A stretch of 64,000 bases of DNA from Myroides guanonis (GCF_900114085.1 NZ_FORU01000001.1:122136-186135), one strand, 5' to 3'. Counted from the stretch's first letter, positions 1 through 9,825 are shown. Numbers and translations: made by a program. Notes: generated by a model not told the origin, from the letters alone.

Positions 1-2
1 GT

Positions 3-914
3 AATCTGACTGAAGAAGATATCGTTACAACAAATGGAAGTATTAATGCAATCTCTCTCTGTTTGTTAGCGTTGGGTAGACCTGGTGATACAGTTGCTAT
101 AGAAAGTCCTTGTTATCCTGGTATCTTTCAATTAGCAATAGATTTAGGATTTAAAGTCTTAGAACTACCAACAGATCCAGTAACTGGAGTGAAGATTGAT
201 GCTCTAAGAGAAGTTCTAAATGAAATTGATATTTGCCTTTTAATCTCCAATTATAATACGCCATTGGGAAGCTGTATGCCTACAGAGCACAAAAAGATAG
301 TAGTGGAATTACTCGCCCAACACAATATTCCCTTAATTGAAGATGATGTTTATGGAGACTTAAACTTCAATGGAAAAAGACCCACTTGCTGTAAGGCCTT
401 TGATACTACTGGAAATGTATTATGGTGTAGTTCAATATCTAAAACAATAGCTCCAGGCTATAGAGTAGGTTGGGTAAGTGCAGGGAAATATCAAGACAAA
501 ATTATAGAACTAAAATTGATACATTCTATATCATCCCCCCCTCTTCTTCAAGAAGCTGTCGCTAGCTTTATTAAATCTGGAAAATATGAAAAACACTTGC
601 GAGAACTAAGAAGAAAGCTTTTTGCAAACTATCAAAAAATACTAGATATAATAATCAATGAGTTTCCCCAAAACACTAAAGTAACTCGACCAGAAGGCGG
701 GCTATCATTATGGATTGAGTTTGATGAAAAGGTCAATACAATAAAGCTATACGATTTGTGTATTAAGGAAGGAATAAGTATTGCTCCGGGTAGAATGTTT
801 ACGGTTCAAAAGCAATTCCAAAATTGTATAAGGATAAGTATTGGATTACCGTGGTCTAACGATGTAGAGGATAAGCTAAAACGAATAGGTGTTTTGAGTA
901 AGAAAGCATTTTAA
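3..914 (+). CDS. MocR-type PLP-dependent aminotransferase domain (5' truncated by window edge)
   Basis: The reading frame is open from base 3 with no upstream stop, so the gene begins outside the window. The visible part is the fold-type I aminotransferase domain. VTTNGSINAISL resembles the cofactor-phosphate segment, RPGDTVAIESPCYPG is the typical MocR substrate-side segment, and SSISKTIAPGYRVGW carries the lysine expected to bind pyridoxal phosphate. The SKTxAPGYRxGW form and the RPEGGLSLWIEF segment fit GntR/MocR regulators better than plain aminotransferases. An N-terminal GntR winged helix is therefore expected but not visible. MocR proteins usually regulate vitamin B6 or amino-acid genes; the target here is unknown. 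A TPP riboswitch and thiamine transporter follow, so a cofactor theme is possible. A simple aminotransferase remains the alternative. Confidence 0.85.
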   Translation, partial: NLTEEDIVTTNGSINAISLCLLALGRPGDTVAIESPCYPGIFQLAIDLGFKVLELPTDPVTGVKIDALREVLNEIDICLLISNYNTPLGSCMPTEHKKIVVELLAQHNIPLIEDDVYGDLNFNGKRPTCCKAFDTTGNVLWCSSISKTIAPGYRVGWVSAGKYQDKIIELKLIHSISSPPLLQEAVASFIKSGKYEKHLRELRRKLFANYQKILDIIINEFPQNTKVTRPEGGLSLWIEFDEKVNTIKLYDLCIKEGISIAPGRMFTVQKQFQNCIRISIGLPWSNDVEDKLKRIGVLSKKAF

Positions 915-1170
915 GTATTAATTTTTCTTTTACCTCATTCACCAAATTTCGATATGTAATCGAGTGGGATTAATTCTTTTTCCATAAGTCTATTGAGATT
1001 AAAAGACGTTTTCTTTTAAAAATCAGAGGATAAAATTATTAAAATAAAAGAACTATACAATTTTGCTGAAAGTATTTAAAAGTAGAGCAAACTAGGTTTT
1101 ATAAGGTTCTAAAAAATAAGAGCATCATTAAGTTTTTAGTATTAAAAAAAAACATCAACTTTGAACCATT

Positions 1171-1252
1171 AAGGGGGTGCTACTGTAAAGTGGCTGAGAT
1201 GATACCCTGGAAATTTTTCCACACCTGATCTAGATAATGCTAGCGTAGGGAT
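1171..1252 (+). promoter_or_regulatory. TPP riboswitch (THI element)
   Basis: The conserved thi-box parts are present in order: GGGGGTGC opening helix, CTGAGA at 1194-1199, ACCCTGG just after it, ACCTGATCTAGATAATGC at about 1223-1240, and the closing GCGTAGGGA ending at 1252. It lies 41 nt upstream of a PnuC-family gene. TPP-controlled PnuC homologues are known as PnuT thiamine transporters, so the element predicts that gene's substrate. TPP binding would be expected to lower expression. Confidence 0.95.
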
Positions 1253-1293
1253 TTTAAACTTATCATCTCATCATTTACTTTATTTAAGTTATT

Positions 1294-1875
1294 ATGATGC
1301 AGGAAATTTTACAACAAACTACTTGGGTTGAATGGCTTGGTGTTTGTTTTTCAATGATTCAAGTGGTACTTGCTTCAAGAAATAAATCAACCAATTATCT
1401 TTTTGGAATAGCCGGAGTTTCATTAACTCTTTATGTTATGATTGTGGCTAAGCTATATGCTGAATTTACTCTAAATCTTTATTATTTGATTATGAGTATC
1501 TATGGATGGCTATATTGGAAGTATGGCAAGCAAAAAGAAGAGGTCAAAATATCTACTACGACTTTTAAAGAAAGGATAATTGTAATAGGTATCGTTGGTT
1601 CTACTTTTGCAATGTTTTGGTTTTTTCTAACTCATTACACCGATTCAGATGTCCCAATTTGGGATTCTTTAGTCAGTGCTTTTGCATGGGCAGGTATGTG
1701 GTTGATGGCAAAACGTAAATTAGAAAATTGGATTTTACTTAATATCAGCAATATTATTTCTATTCCTTTATTGATTCACAAAGACTTGTATTTATACGCT
1801 TTGTTGAGTGCATTTCTATTTATTGTTGCAGTTTCTGGTTTTATTAAATGGAATAAGATTCTTAAAAAAGGATAG
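1294..1875 (+). CDS. pnuT: PnuT-like thiamine transporter (PnuC family)
   Basis: This 193-residue integral membrane protein has about seven hydrophobic segments. Near the N-terminus it carries EWLGVCFSMIQVVLASRNK followed by YLFGIAGVSLTLYVM, and then SIYGWLYW, the pattern of PnuC family vitamin transporters. These are SWEET-like facilitators that let vitamins in for trapping by phosphorylation. The TPP riboswitch just upstream indicates thiamine rather than nicotinamide riboside. ATG codons occur at both 1294 and 1297 and either could be used. No thiamine pyrophosphokinase gene follows, although it is a frequent partner. Family assignment is firm; substrate is inferred from the riboswitch. 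Confidence 0.9.
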   Translation: MMQEILQQTTWVEWLGVCFSMIQVVLASRNKSTNYLFGIAGVSLTLYVMIVAKLYAEFTLNLYYLIMSIYGWLYWKYGKQKEEVKISTTTFKERIIVIGIVGSTFAMFWFFLTHYTDSDVPIWDSLVSAFAWAGMWLMAKRKLENWILLNISNIISIPLLIHKDLYLYALLSAFLFIVAVSGFIKWNKILKKG

Positions 1876-1895
1876 AGAAGGGGAAAAGAGGCAAA

Positions 1896-2087
1896 TCTGT
1901 TGATTCGGTTATTTGTTGATTCGTGAATTTGTTGATTCGGTTATTCGTGAATTTGTAAATGCGTGAATTCGTTGAAACACGAAACTGCAGAAATACGAAA
2001 CCGCAAAAATACAAAACCGCAAAAATACGATACTTCAGAAATACGATACCGCAGAAACGCAAAATCGCAGAAATTCGGAAACACATA
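1896..2087. repeat. Octameric degenerate repeat array, family S1
   Basis: The stretch reads in 8-nt units. From 1896 to 1975 the units are variants of TTYGTKRA (TTTGTTGA, TTCGTGAA, TTCGGTTA). From 1976 to 2087 they alternate ACCGCAGA-like and AATACGAA-like units. The second half is roughly the reverse complement of the first when G-U pairs are allowed, so a long imperfect hairpin is possible. Apparent open frames on both strands here come from the periodicity and are not credible genes. Confidence 0.75.
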
Positions 2088-2205
2088 TTTCTCAATAAAA
2101 CATCAATCAGAAACTCGTACATTTACTATAGACGAATTAAAAAAAGGAAACTTACAAGTTTTTTAAATAAGCGGAGAAGAATAGTAAACTAAAAAATAAA
2201 GTAAA

Positions 2206-2643
2206 ATGAAAAAACGAATCGATATTGAAAAAATGGAACCTAAAGCTTATCAAGCTATGTTTATTCTGGAATCATATTTACATAATTCTGAACTTTCGAA
2301 AACACATCTTGAGCTAATTAAAATACGAGCTTCTCAAATAAATGGTTGTGCTTTTTGCATCAATATGCATACAACAGATGCGCTCAAGCAAGGAGAAACT
2401 CCTCAAAGATTATTTTTGTTAAACGCTTGGAGAGAAACAGAATTGTTTACTGAAGAAGAAAGAGTTGTTTTGGCTATAACAGAAGAGGTGACACTGATAA
2501 GTAAGAATGGTTTGAGTGATGAAACTTATGAAATGGCTGAAAAGTTATTTGATGGTCAATATATTGCTCAAATAATTATGGCGGTGGCAACTATTAATGC
2601 GTGGAATAGAATTGCTATTAGTACTAATAAACCTATTGCATAA
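2206..2643 (+). CDS. Carboxymuconolactone decarboxylase / AhpD-like protein
   Basis: This 145-residue protein starts at an ATG preceded by an A-rich stretch. It has an all-helical AhpD-type fold and the peroxidatic motif CAFCINMH, i.e. CxxC followed by His, inside the characteristic segment EL...KIRASQINGCAFCINMH. AhpD-type enzymes reduce peroxides or act as thiol-disulphide adaptors. The WRET...TEEERVVLAITEEVT segment is typical of the YciW/CMD subgroup found widely in Bacteroidetes. It is monocistronic, followed by a strong terminator at 2687. The physiological substrate cannot be read from the sequence. Confidence 0.9.
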   Translation: MKKRIDIEKMEPKAYQAMFILESYLHNSELSKTHLELIKIRASQINGCAFCINMHTTDALKQGETPQRLFLLNAWRETELFTEEERVVLAITEEVTLISKNGLSDETYEMAEKLFDGQYIAQIIMAVATINAWNRIAISTNKPIA

Positions 2644-2686
2644 TTTTTGAAATAGCTAGAAAAAGCTATTAGTATATATAATAATT

Positions 2687-2724
2687 AAAAAGGCTGTTTC
2701 ATTTTAAATGAAACAGCCTTTTTT
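2687..2724. terminator. Rho-independent terminator, probably bidirectional
   Basis: AAGGCTGTTTCATT and AATGAAACAGCCTT form a perfect 14-bp stem around a 3-nt loop, with A-tract before and T-tract after. It sits between convergent genes (AhpD-like on plus, TlpA-like on minus). Confidence 0.95.
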
Positions 2725-2844
2725 CTATTTGAACTTGTTGATAAAGAAGTGTTTCGAATAGAATTTTAAAACTCCTCCAAACTTATCTTGAACCAAGAAG
2801 TTTCAAGCCCTAATCGATATATAAAACAATTTTTGAATTTTCAG

Positions 2845-3411
2845 TTATTTACTTTCTGTCAAATCGTTCAGTAGTTTGATTATATCTGGACTAGAATAGT
2901 CTCTACCACCTTCTATTCGAGTAACTATTTTGCCATTTTTGTCAAGTATAACTGTTGTTGGAATTGAATTTCCTAGATATTCAGAAGGAATAGCACTTGT
3001 AGGAACATATACTGGTAAATCGTAATTTTTCTTTTCCATAAAAGCATTCGACTTTTCTATTTTGTTATCGACATCTACTAAAAGAAACTCTATTTTATCA
3101 TTATCTTGAAAAGTCTTCTTTAGCTCATTTATAGAAGGCATTTCATGTATACAAGGCGGACACCATGTAGCCCAGAAATTTATAAATACTACTTTTCCCT
3201 TTAGAGAATTCAGAGTTATAGTTTTCCCGTTTTTATCTTTAAAAGCCAAATTGTTATTGTCTTTTTTTATGCGGGGTGCTGTACTTTCTAGTATTTCTGA
3301 TTGCGTAGATTGTTGATTTTGTTTGTTATCGTTACAAGCCGTGAAAATAAGACTTCCCAAAATCAATATAAAGTGTGTAATCATAATTCTCTTATTTAAA
3401 TTAATTGTCAT
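2845..3411 (-). CDS. TlpA-family thioredoxin lipoprotein
   Basis: This 188-residue protein has an N-terminal hydrophobic stretch ending in a lipobox-like IFTAC at about residue 26, so it is probably anchored to a membrane facing the periplasm. The C-terminal domain is thioredoxin-fold, with FINFWATWCPPC carrying the redox-active CPPC and the cis-proline segment NSIPTTVILDKNGKI. TlpA/ResA-like proteins reduce disulphides in periplasmic partners. It is the last gene of the minus-strand pump operon, 10 nt after the membrane-fusion protein. This suggests a redox role tied to the pump or to metal or oxidative stress, but that link is inferred. Confidence 0.9.
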   Translation of the reverse strand: MTINLNKRIMITHFILILGSLIFTACNDNKQNQQSTQSEILESTAPRIKKDNNNLAFKDKNGKTITLNSLKGKVVFINFWATWCPPCIHEMPSINELKKTFQDNDKIEFLLVDVDNKIEKSNAFMEKKNYDLPVYVPTSAIPSEYLGNSIPTTVILDKNGKIVTRIEGGRDYSSPDIIKLLNDLTESK

Positions 3412-3421
3412 ATTCGGATAT

Positions 3422-4546
3422 TTATAGATTAATTGGACCTTCTTTGATTTCTTCTGATGGTTTTAATAGTACATTGTCTTCTGAAGAAAAATCCCCAAAT
3501 ACTTCAGTTAATGATTCCATTCGTATTCCTTCATTTACTTTAATACGTTTTATTTCATCATTTTTTAATGTCAAGACAAAAATGCCAGATTGTGTTCGCA
3601 AAATACTTTTACTGTCGACCCAATAAGAAGGAGCCTTGCGCTGCAATTTGAGATTCACTTGTGCGTAATCTCCACCTTGTAACTCCGCTGATAGATTGTC
3701 AACATCGAACTCTAGAGTTAAAGAACGGTCGTCTTTATTAAGTAAACCTGAGGTACGAGAAAGCGTTGCATTATATGTTTTATTCGGTTGAGAGCTTACG
3801 GTAAATGTCGCTGGTAAAGTCTTACTCACTGAGGAAGCGTGTTTTTCTGGAAGAGAAACCGTTAGTCTTAGTTTTGCTCCTTGTGCCATCATTAGTAAAG
3901 GGGTATTAGAACCAGTTCCAGCTAAAGCACCTACAGAAACATTTTTTTGAGTAATAACACCATCAAAAGGGGCAGTAATTCGCAAATATTGTTGAAGTTG
4001 TGATGAATGTGCCGTTCCTGCTTTGGATGCGTCATGTGCAGATTTCGCGCTTTCCATCACGCTTTTTGCTCTTTCAAGCTCAATGTCTGCTACGGCTCCA
4101 TTGGTTTTAGAAGCTTCTAGAAGTCTATCATAGGCTTGTTTTGAATATAGGTAATCACTGTAAATTTTTTGCTCAGAGGATTTGCTAGATAAATACTGTT
4201 GTTCCATTTCTGGAGCTTCTAATATAGCTAGTAGTTGTCCTTTTCGAACATGGTCGCCTCTATCGACGAATAGCTGTTTTACAAATCCATTGACTTTTGC
4301 ATAGATTGCTACTTGTTCATAAGGTTTCAATTCCGCTGGAATTGATATGCTGTATTCCGGATTGATGAACTGTATGGAAGCTGTAGGATATTGATTTGTT
4401 GTTTTTGTCTCTTCTTTTTGTTGTGCAACTATCTCCTTTTCTTTCTTAGAACAAGAAGTGAAAGCCAACATTAGTGAACATACTACAGCCAATGCTATAG
4501 TTGATTTTTTATTTATTAGAATGCTTTTATACATTGTGATTCTCAT
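3422..4546 (-). CDS. RND efflux periplasmic adaptor (membrane fusion lipoprotein)
   Basis: This 374-residue protein has a lipoprotein signal ending LAFTSC, a lipoyl/barrel-sandwich segment (VNGFVKQLFVDRGDHVRKGQLLAILEAPEM), a helical hairpin (about residues 115-175) and a second lipoyl half (ITAPFDGVITQKNVSVGALAG). This is the HlyD/AcrA architecture. It links the inner-membrane RND pump, encoded 11 nt upstream in the transcript, to the TolC-like channel. The substrate is not evident. I see no His/Met-rich stretch that would argue for Cu/Ag export. Confidence 0.93.
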   Translation of the reverse strand: MRITMYKSILINKKSTIALAVVCSLMLAFTSCSKKEKEIVAQQKEETKTTNQYPTASIQFINPEYSISIPAELKPYEQVAIYAKVNGFVKQLFVDRGDHVRKGQLLAILEAPEMEQQYLSSKSSEQKIYSDYLYSKQAYDRLLEASKTNGAVADIELERAKSVMESAKSAHDASKAGTAHSSQLQQYLRITAPFDGVITQKNVSVGALAGTGSNTPLLMMAQGAKLRLTVSLPEKHASSVSKTLPATFTVSSQPNKTYNATLSRTSGLLNKDDRSLTLEFDVDNLSAELQGGDYAQVNLKLQRKAPSYWVDSKSILRTQSGIFVLTLKNDEIKRIKVNEGIRMESLTEVFGDFSSEDNVLLKPSEEIKEGPINL

Positions 4547-4557
4547 TTTAGTGTTTG

Positions 4558-7500
4558 TTATATCGTTTGTTTTTCAGATTGTTCCGCGTAATATTTACTA
4601 TCCTTATCATCTGGATCTAACGACGGGCTAATGATTGTCGACCTAGACATTAGTGAAGAAAAGAAATGGGGAACTAAGAGTAAGATAGTTACAGTGGATG
4701 CGATTAAACCACCAATAACAGCTCTTCCCAATGGAGCTATTTGTTCCGCACCATCTCCTAAACCTATTGCCATGGGTAACATTCCTGCAAACATAGCAGC
4801 AGCGGTCATCAACACTGGTCTCAATCGGGATGAAGCTGCCAATCGTGCGGCATTGGCAGGTTTAAGTGCTAATTGTTTGCGATAATATTCGGCCTGATTT
4901 ACCAACAACACAGCGTTGGATACAGATACTCCAAGTGACATTATAATCCCCATATACGATTGGAGGTTAAGAGTACTTCCAGTTAAGAACAGCAAGGATA
5001 AACTTCCCGCAATAACAGCTGGTAATACAGATAGAATTACAAGAGGAACTTTAAAAGATTGATAATAAGCAGCCAGCATTAAAAATATTACGATAATGGC
5101 CACACCTAGTCCCGTTAAAAGACTTTCTAAAGTGTCATCTAATAACTGTAGAGTACCTTCTGTCCATACGGTAGTTCCACGAGGTGCTTCTCCAACTTCC
5201 TCAATAGCTTGTTTAACAGCTCTAGATGCTGTACCTAAATCTTTACCATATACATTCGCAACTACGGTTACATATCGGTTAGGACCTTTGCGGTTTACTT
5301 GTGCAGGTGCTAAAACTCTGCGTATGCTTGCTACATCCTCTAAAACAGGACGCATACTCCCTTTTTTCAATGGAAGTGAACGCAATTTTTCTTCTGATTG
5401 CATAAGTTGTTCTGGAATCTGAACTTGCACTTGAAAAACCAATCCAGACTTTGGATCAATCCACAAATTTTTATCCGTAAATCGAGTAGAAGATGTTGCC
5501 GTTACAAGGCTTCGACTAATGTCTTGCATAGTTAACCCGAATTGACCTGCTAAATCGCGATCGACTTCGATTTCTAAGTTCGGATATGCAATTGATTCCG
5601 CAATGCGAACATCGCGTAAGAAGGGAACCTCTTTAAGCTTTTCTTCTATTTTAGAGGCATGTTCAAATGCGCTTTTTATCTGATTAGCACTCACTTTAAC
5701 TTCGATAGGAGTCATTGCACCTTGACTCATAATCTTTTCTGTAAGTTCCATGGGTTCAAAATTGAACACGATTTCTGGATAGTTTTTGCTAATTGTGTTT
5801 CGAATTTCTTCCTTAAAATCTTCTATTGACCCTTTAAATACTTCTTGGTTAACAGAAACCTGTAAAACAGCTTCGTGTGATGAACTCGTAAAGAGAAAAA
5901 TAGGATTAATAGGAGAACCTGCTGGGTGAGTTCCCACAAATGCAGAGGTGATATTTAGACCATTCTCGGGAAGAGCTGCTTTAATATCTTCAGTAATGTT
6001 TCTAACGAATTGTTCTGTTTTCTCAATTCTGCTTCCTTGTGGTGCTTGTATGCGCAGTTGAAAATCTCCGTTATTAGAAACAGGCATTACATCTGTACCC
6101 ACAACAGTCAATAGGATTGCAGATATCATTCCTGCAACAAGTAAGTATACAGCAAAAAGAGGTAACGCTTTTGTAGACCATTTACGCATTTTAAACGAGT
6201 AGTTTACTCTGAATTTCTCAAAGAATGCTCTTTTCCTAGGAGTGTTTATTTTCTCATTGTGTTTTTCTTTCATCATCCAGTTTGCCAATATTGGAACAAA
6301 AGTTTGTGAAGCTAAAAAGGAAGCTATCATGGCAAACGCAACTGCCATAGATAAAGGCATAAACATATCTTTTGGAATTCCTGACATAATAAAAGCAGGA
6401 GTAAGAACAGCCAGAATACACAATAAAATAAGCAATTTTGGAATTGAAATCTCAATTAAAGCATCTATAATTGCGCGTTGTTTGGGTTTTTTCAATTCCA
6501 TGTGCTGATGTATATTTTCTATTGTCACTGTGGCTTCATCGACCAAAATTCCAATAGACAAGGCAAGACCACTCAAGGTCATTATATTGATGGTCTGACC
6601 AAAAAGATATAGAACAGTAACGGCTGATAAAAGAGCGATAGGTATAGTAAATACTACAATTATAGCCCCACGAGTATCTCCAAGAAATAAAAATATAACC
6701 AATCCAGTAAAAATAGCACCTAGAATACCTTCATGAATAAGGTTTGATAAGGAACTTTCTATATAGGTCGACTGGTCAAATTCATAACTAACTTTTACAT
6801 CTTCTGGCAACTGACTTTTTATCAATGGGATGGAAGCCTTTAAATTTTCTACAGCGTCTAAGGTAGAGGCATCTGCTTTTTTAATTATTGGTAAATACAC
6901 AGATCTCTTCCCATTAATAAGGGCATATCCAACTGTTTGATCAGCTCCATCTTCCACTCTTGCTACATCACCTACATAAATTGTTCTGTTGTCATTTGTT
7001 TTAATAGGAGTTTTTAATAATTCATCAGGTCCTTTTACCATGGAATTAAGAGGAGCCATTAGATTTTCATCTCCTATTCGAATATTTCCAGCGGGAGAGG
7101 GAAGACTGCTTTTAGTAATAGCAATGGTTATTTCCTCAGGACTCAATCCGTTTGCCTGCATTGCCTCTGGGTCAATATTCACTACAATTGAGCGTATATT
7201 ACCACCAAATGGAGCAGGAGAAGTAATGCCGGGTATTTCCACAAACATGGGTCTAACTCTAGTAATGGCAAGTGTTTGCAACTCATTAACCGAACGCTGG
7301 TCACTTTCAAATACCAGTTGACCTATTGGTAGCGAACTACCATCAAATCGAACTACCATTGGCGGTACGGAACCTGAAGGAAGAAACCCCATTGCCCTGG
7401 AAACTGAAGTTGAGACCTCTCCGGCAGCTTGTGCCATGTTAGTTCCAGGATAAAAGGTTAATTTCATCAATGTTAAACCTTGAACACTTTTAAAGTCAAT

Positions 7501-7737
7501 GTTTTTTACGCCACTAACGAATAAAAGTACTTTTTGAAATTCGTTTGCCATAAACCCATCCATATAAGCAGGAGATAGTCCTCCATAAGGCATGGCTATG
7601 TACATTGCAGGTAATTCCACTTCTGGAAATATATCTACATTTATTTTTTTTACGGTATTATAGGAAAAGAAAACAATAGCGAGTACTAAAACCATAATCG
7701 CAATTGGTTTTCTTAACGCAAATCTTATTAGATTCAT
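4558..7737 (-). CDS. RND efflux pump permease (AcrB/CusA-like)
   Basis: The protein has 1059 residues, the usual length for an HAE or HME RND permease. It begins with the first transmembrane helix (LRKPIAIMVLVLAIVFF). The two halves each carry a large periplasmic loop followed by a block of helices. VDIFPEVELPAMYI and the membrane segment GLALSIGILVDEATVTIENI are classical RND motifs. The acidic residues in GILVDEATVTIEN correspond to the proton relay. It exports toxic compounds using the proton gradient together with the flanking adaptor and outer-membrane channel genes. Antisense open frames inside it are shadows. Confidence 0.95.
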   Translation of the reverse strand: MNLIRFALRKPIAIMVLVLAIVFFSYNTVKKINVDIFPEVELPAMYIAMPYGGLSPAYMDGFMANEFQKVLLFVSGVKNIDFKSVQGLTLMKLTFYPGTNMAQAAGEVSTSVSRAMGFLPSGSVPPMVVRFDGSSLPIGQLVFESDQRSVNELQTLAITRVRPMFVEIPGITSPAPFGGNIRSIVVNIDPEAMQANGLSPEEITIAITKSSLPSPAGNIRIGDENLMAPLNSMVKGPDELLKTPIKTNDNRTIYVGDVARVEDGADQTVGYALINGKRSVYLPIIKKADASTLDAVENLKASIPLIKSQLPEDVKVSYEFDQSTYIESSLSNLIHEGILGAIFTGLVIFLFLGDTRGAIIVVFTIPIALLSAVTVLYLFGQTINIMTLSGLALSIGILVDEATVTIENIHQHMELKKPKQRAIIDALIEISIPKLLILLCILAVLTPAFIMSGIPKDMFMPLSMAVAFAMIASFLASQTFVPILANWMMKEKHNEKINTPRKRAFFEKFRVNYSFKMRKWSTKALPLFAVYLLVAGMISAILLTVVGTDVMPVSNNGDFQLRIQAPQGSRIEKTEQFVRNITEDIKAALPENGLNITSAFVGTHPAGSPINPIFLFTSSSHEAVLQVSVNQEVFKGSIEDFKEEIRNTISKNYPEIVFNFEPMELTEKIMSQGAMTPIEVKVSANQIKSAFEHASKIEEKLKEVPFLRDVRIAESIAYPNLEIEVDRDLAGQFGLTMQDISRSLVTATSSTRFTDKNLWIDPKSGLVFQVQVQIPEQLMQSEEKLRSLPLKKGSMRPVLEDVASIRRVLAPAQVNRKGPNRYVTVVANVYGKDLGTASRAVKQAIEEVGEAPRGTTVWTEGTLQLLDDTLESLLTGLGVAIIVIFLMLAAYYQSFKVPLVILSVLPAVIAGSLSLLFLTGSTLNLQSYMGIIMSLGVSVSNAVLLVNQAEYYRKQLALKPANAARLAASSRLRPVLMTAAAMFAGMLPMAIGLGDGAEQIAPLGRAVIGGLIASTVTILLLVPHFFSSLMSRSTIISPSLDPDDKDSKYYAEQSEKQTI

Positions 7738-7745
7738 AGCTGTTA

Positions 7746-9146
7746 TTAAAGATTGTTAAACAAAAAATCGAAATCTGCAGTTAGTTCTGCTTCGTAAGCA
7801 AGCAACGTCCAATAATCAAGAGAAGCTTCAATATGACTACTTTCCGCTTGTTCCAGTAATAGTTGTATTTGCAATAGTTCGCTTAAAGTGATTAAACCAC
7901 TTTTGTAACGTGCCAAATACATCTCATAAGCATTTTGTGCCTGATTTACTGCTTGATTTGCTTTTTGAAGTTGTTCGTATTGGTGCAGAATCTTAGCCTG
8001 TGATGCTGATAAATCAGCTTGCATAGCTTGTTTGTATTGAGTGTGTAAGAGCTTTGCACTTTCTGCCTCTTTAATAAGTGCTTCTCCTTTTAAGTTGTTG
8101 GTACGCAGATTCGTAATGTTCCAAGTGATTCCGATTCCGACAAGATAATTATTAGTTGTGTTGCCAAAACCATCTTTCCACGCGTTTGAAACAGTTCCGT
8201 CTGGGTTAATCCCCGTTCCCCTGTAGGCATAACCTCCCATTAAATTTATAGACGGTAATGACTCCCTTTTAAGTACTTTACCACTTAGAGAGTAATATTC
8301 AGATTGATTGTCTAATGATTCTAGAATGGGATGTAATAAACTTACAGTGTCTCTTTGATACAAATTATAGATTGGAGGATTGTTAAATCGATCGATAGAG
8401 GATGTGTAATCAAATATTTCCTCACCGTACAATTCCAACAACTTGATAATCGAAGCGTTTTTAAAACCCTCCCATTTGTCGAAATCACCTAACACCTGCA
8501 TATAAGAGGATGAAGCAAGTAAACTATCCGCGGCAGGTCGCAAACCTGAAGCAGAAAGCCCACTAGTTATTTTGCGTATAAGATCAAGACGCTCTACATT
8601 CTTTTCAGTCCAATTTAACTTGGTTTCATTATACAAAAGGGCAATATATCGCGTTGAAAGTATTTTCTTTAAATTTAGAAGATAAGCGTCTTTTTCACTG
8701 ATTGCTTTGTTGTAAAGCATCTCGGCAGCTTCGTTTTGTTTATGGAGTTTTCCAAAGGAAAACAACTCCAATTCAATAGTGGCTGATCCAAAGCTATTAG
8801 TTGCCGCAGAACTTCCTTCTAGGGCAAATGTTGAACCATTTACGTTAAACATACCCGGTTGAGAGAAGAAGGCTCCTGAGCTCCCTTCATATGAACCATA
8901 GGTGTTTTGTAGCTGTGCTTTTATCTGTGGTAACCTAGCACTTTTTACAGCTTTTTCATTGAGTTTTGAAGCATCGATTGCAGCCATTTTTGAACGAATA
9001 CCTGGATAATTATCTTCAACCTTGGGCCATAGATTACCCAATGTGTGTTTTTCTGTTTGTTGTTGAGCATATATAGAACAAGTCTCAACTAGGGCAAGCC
9101 ACAGCAATGCAGTTGCCATAATATGTTTAATCATATTATAATACAA
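7746..9146 (-). CDS. TolC-family outer membrane efflux protein
   Basis: This 466-residue protein has an N-terminal signal peptide (MATALLWLALVETCSIYAQ) and two TolC-like helical repeat regions. The C-terminal half contains the usual repetitive heptad segment (YEMYLARYKSGLITLSELL) before the final helix. It is the first of the pump genes in transcription order and lies 8 nt from the permease gene. It should form the outer-membrane exit duct. The start could be any of three nearby Met codons; the third gives the cleanest signal peptide. Confidence 0.93.
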   Translation of the reverse strand: MYYNMIKHIMATALLWLALVETCSIYAQQQTEKHTLGNLWPKVEDNYPGIRSKMAAIDASKLNEKAVKSARLPQIKAQLQNTYGSYEGSSGAFFSQPGMFNVNGSTFALEGSSAATNSFGSATIELELFSFGKLHKQNEAAEMLYNKAISEKDAYLLNLKKILSTRYIALLYNETKLNWTEKNVERLDLIRKITSGLSASGLRPAADSLLASSSYMQVLGDFDKWEGFKNASIIKLLELYGEEIFDYTSSIDRFNNPPIYNLYQRDTVSLLHPILESLDNQSEYYSLSGKVLKRESLPSINLMGGYAYRGTGINPDGTVSNAWKDGFGNTTNNYLVGIGITWNITNLRTNNLKGEALIKEAESAKLLHTQYKQAMQADLSASQAKILHQYEQLQKANQAVNQAQNAYEMYLARYKSGLITLSELLQIQLLLEQAESSHIEASLDYWTLLAYEAELTADFDFLFNNL

Positions 9147-9229
9147 TTTAGAGGTCGCAAAGGAGACCTACGTTTTTAATTTAAAATAGGGGGGGAATTG
9201 TATCTATAGGTCAGAAATGACTAAATAGA

Positions 9230-9655
9230 TTAAAGGATAGAACCTTGATGAATAAGAAGTTTTCGGTATTCCAAGAAAAGAGGAATTGAATACCTGATTT
9301 TTCCACTATTTGTATAAAGTGGATGCCTGGTGTTTCTACTTAAACCGCCAAAATTAAAAAGAAATAATAACGTAATAGTTGCAAAAAGAGCAGGGAGAAT
9401 ATCATTAATGTCCAAAGAAGTTTTTTGGGAAGAATGAATATCTATATCTCCAATTTGAGCACATACCTCTGATGGGGTTAAGGAAGATACTTTACTACCT
9501 TGAAGTAAACCAACATCTGAATTTAAAGGAATATCTATTAACGTCTTTAAATTGCTTTTAATTGGACACGATGTAAGTAACACCAAAAGAGCAGAGGCGA
9601 ATACGAAGAGAAGTCGCCTGTAGTTCATAGAAATATTTGGTGTAATTTTTTTCAT
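9230..9655 (-). CDS. Hypothetical lipoprotein with one membrane segment
   Basis: I do not recognise this 141-residue protein. It starts with a basic stretch and a hydrophobic segment ending LLTSC, a good lipobox, and has a second hydrophobic segment (LPALFATITLLFLFNF) near residue 95. It lies 83 nt upstream of the TolC-like gene on the same strand and may be the first gene of the pump operon. Small proteins at this position upstream of pump operons are common in flavobacteria, but no function is implied by the sequence. Confidence 0.7.
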   Translation of the reverse strand: MKKITPNISMNYRRLLFVFASALLVLLTSCPIKSNLKTLIDIPLNSDVGLLQGSKVSSLTPSEVCAQIGDIDIHSSQKTSLDINDILPALFATITLLFLFNFGGLSRNTRHPLYTNSGKIRYSIPLFLEYRKLLIHQGSIL

Positions 9656-9708
9656 GTGAGTGCTAAAATAGTATTATTTATTGTAGAGCGCAAGTGTTGA
9701 AACTTTAA

Positions 9709-9780
9709 TTTGTTGATTTGTTGATGAGTGAATTTGTTTATTCGTGGATTTGTTGATGCGTAAATTTGTTTATTCGCTAT
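9709..9780. repeat. Octameric repeat array, family S1 (5'-type arm only)
   Basis: About nine 8-nt units of the TTTGTTGA / TTCGTGGA / TGCGTAAA type run in register between the minus-strand pump operon and the plus-strand genes that follow. Only the pyrimidine-rich arm is present. Confidence 0.7.
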
Positions 9781-9825
9781 TCTCGAATCGCTAAGCGCCA
9801 CCCGTACCTGTTGGTCTATTCATTA

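Noticed and set aside
1862..2192. Overlapping frames of 67-86 codons on both strands
   Set aside because: They lie in the octamer repeat and their residue pattern only reflects the DNA periodicity.
4631..7321. Several antisense frames of 84-110 codons
   Set aside because: They are shadows of the RND permease gene, which has a complete family match on the other strand.
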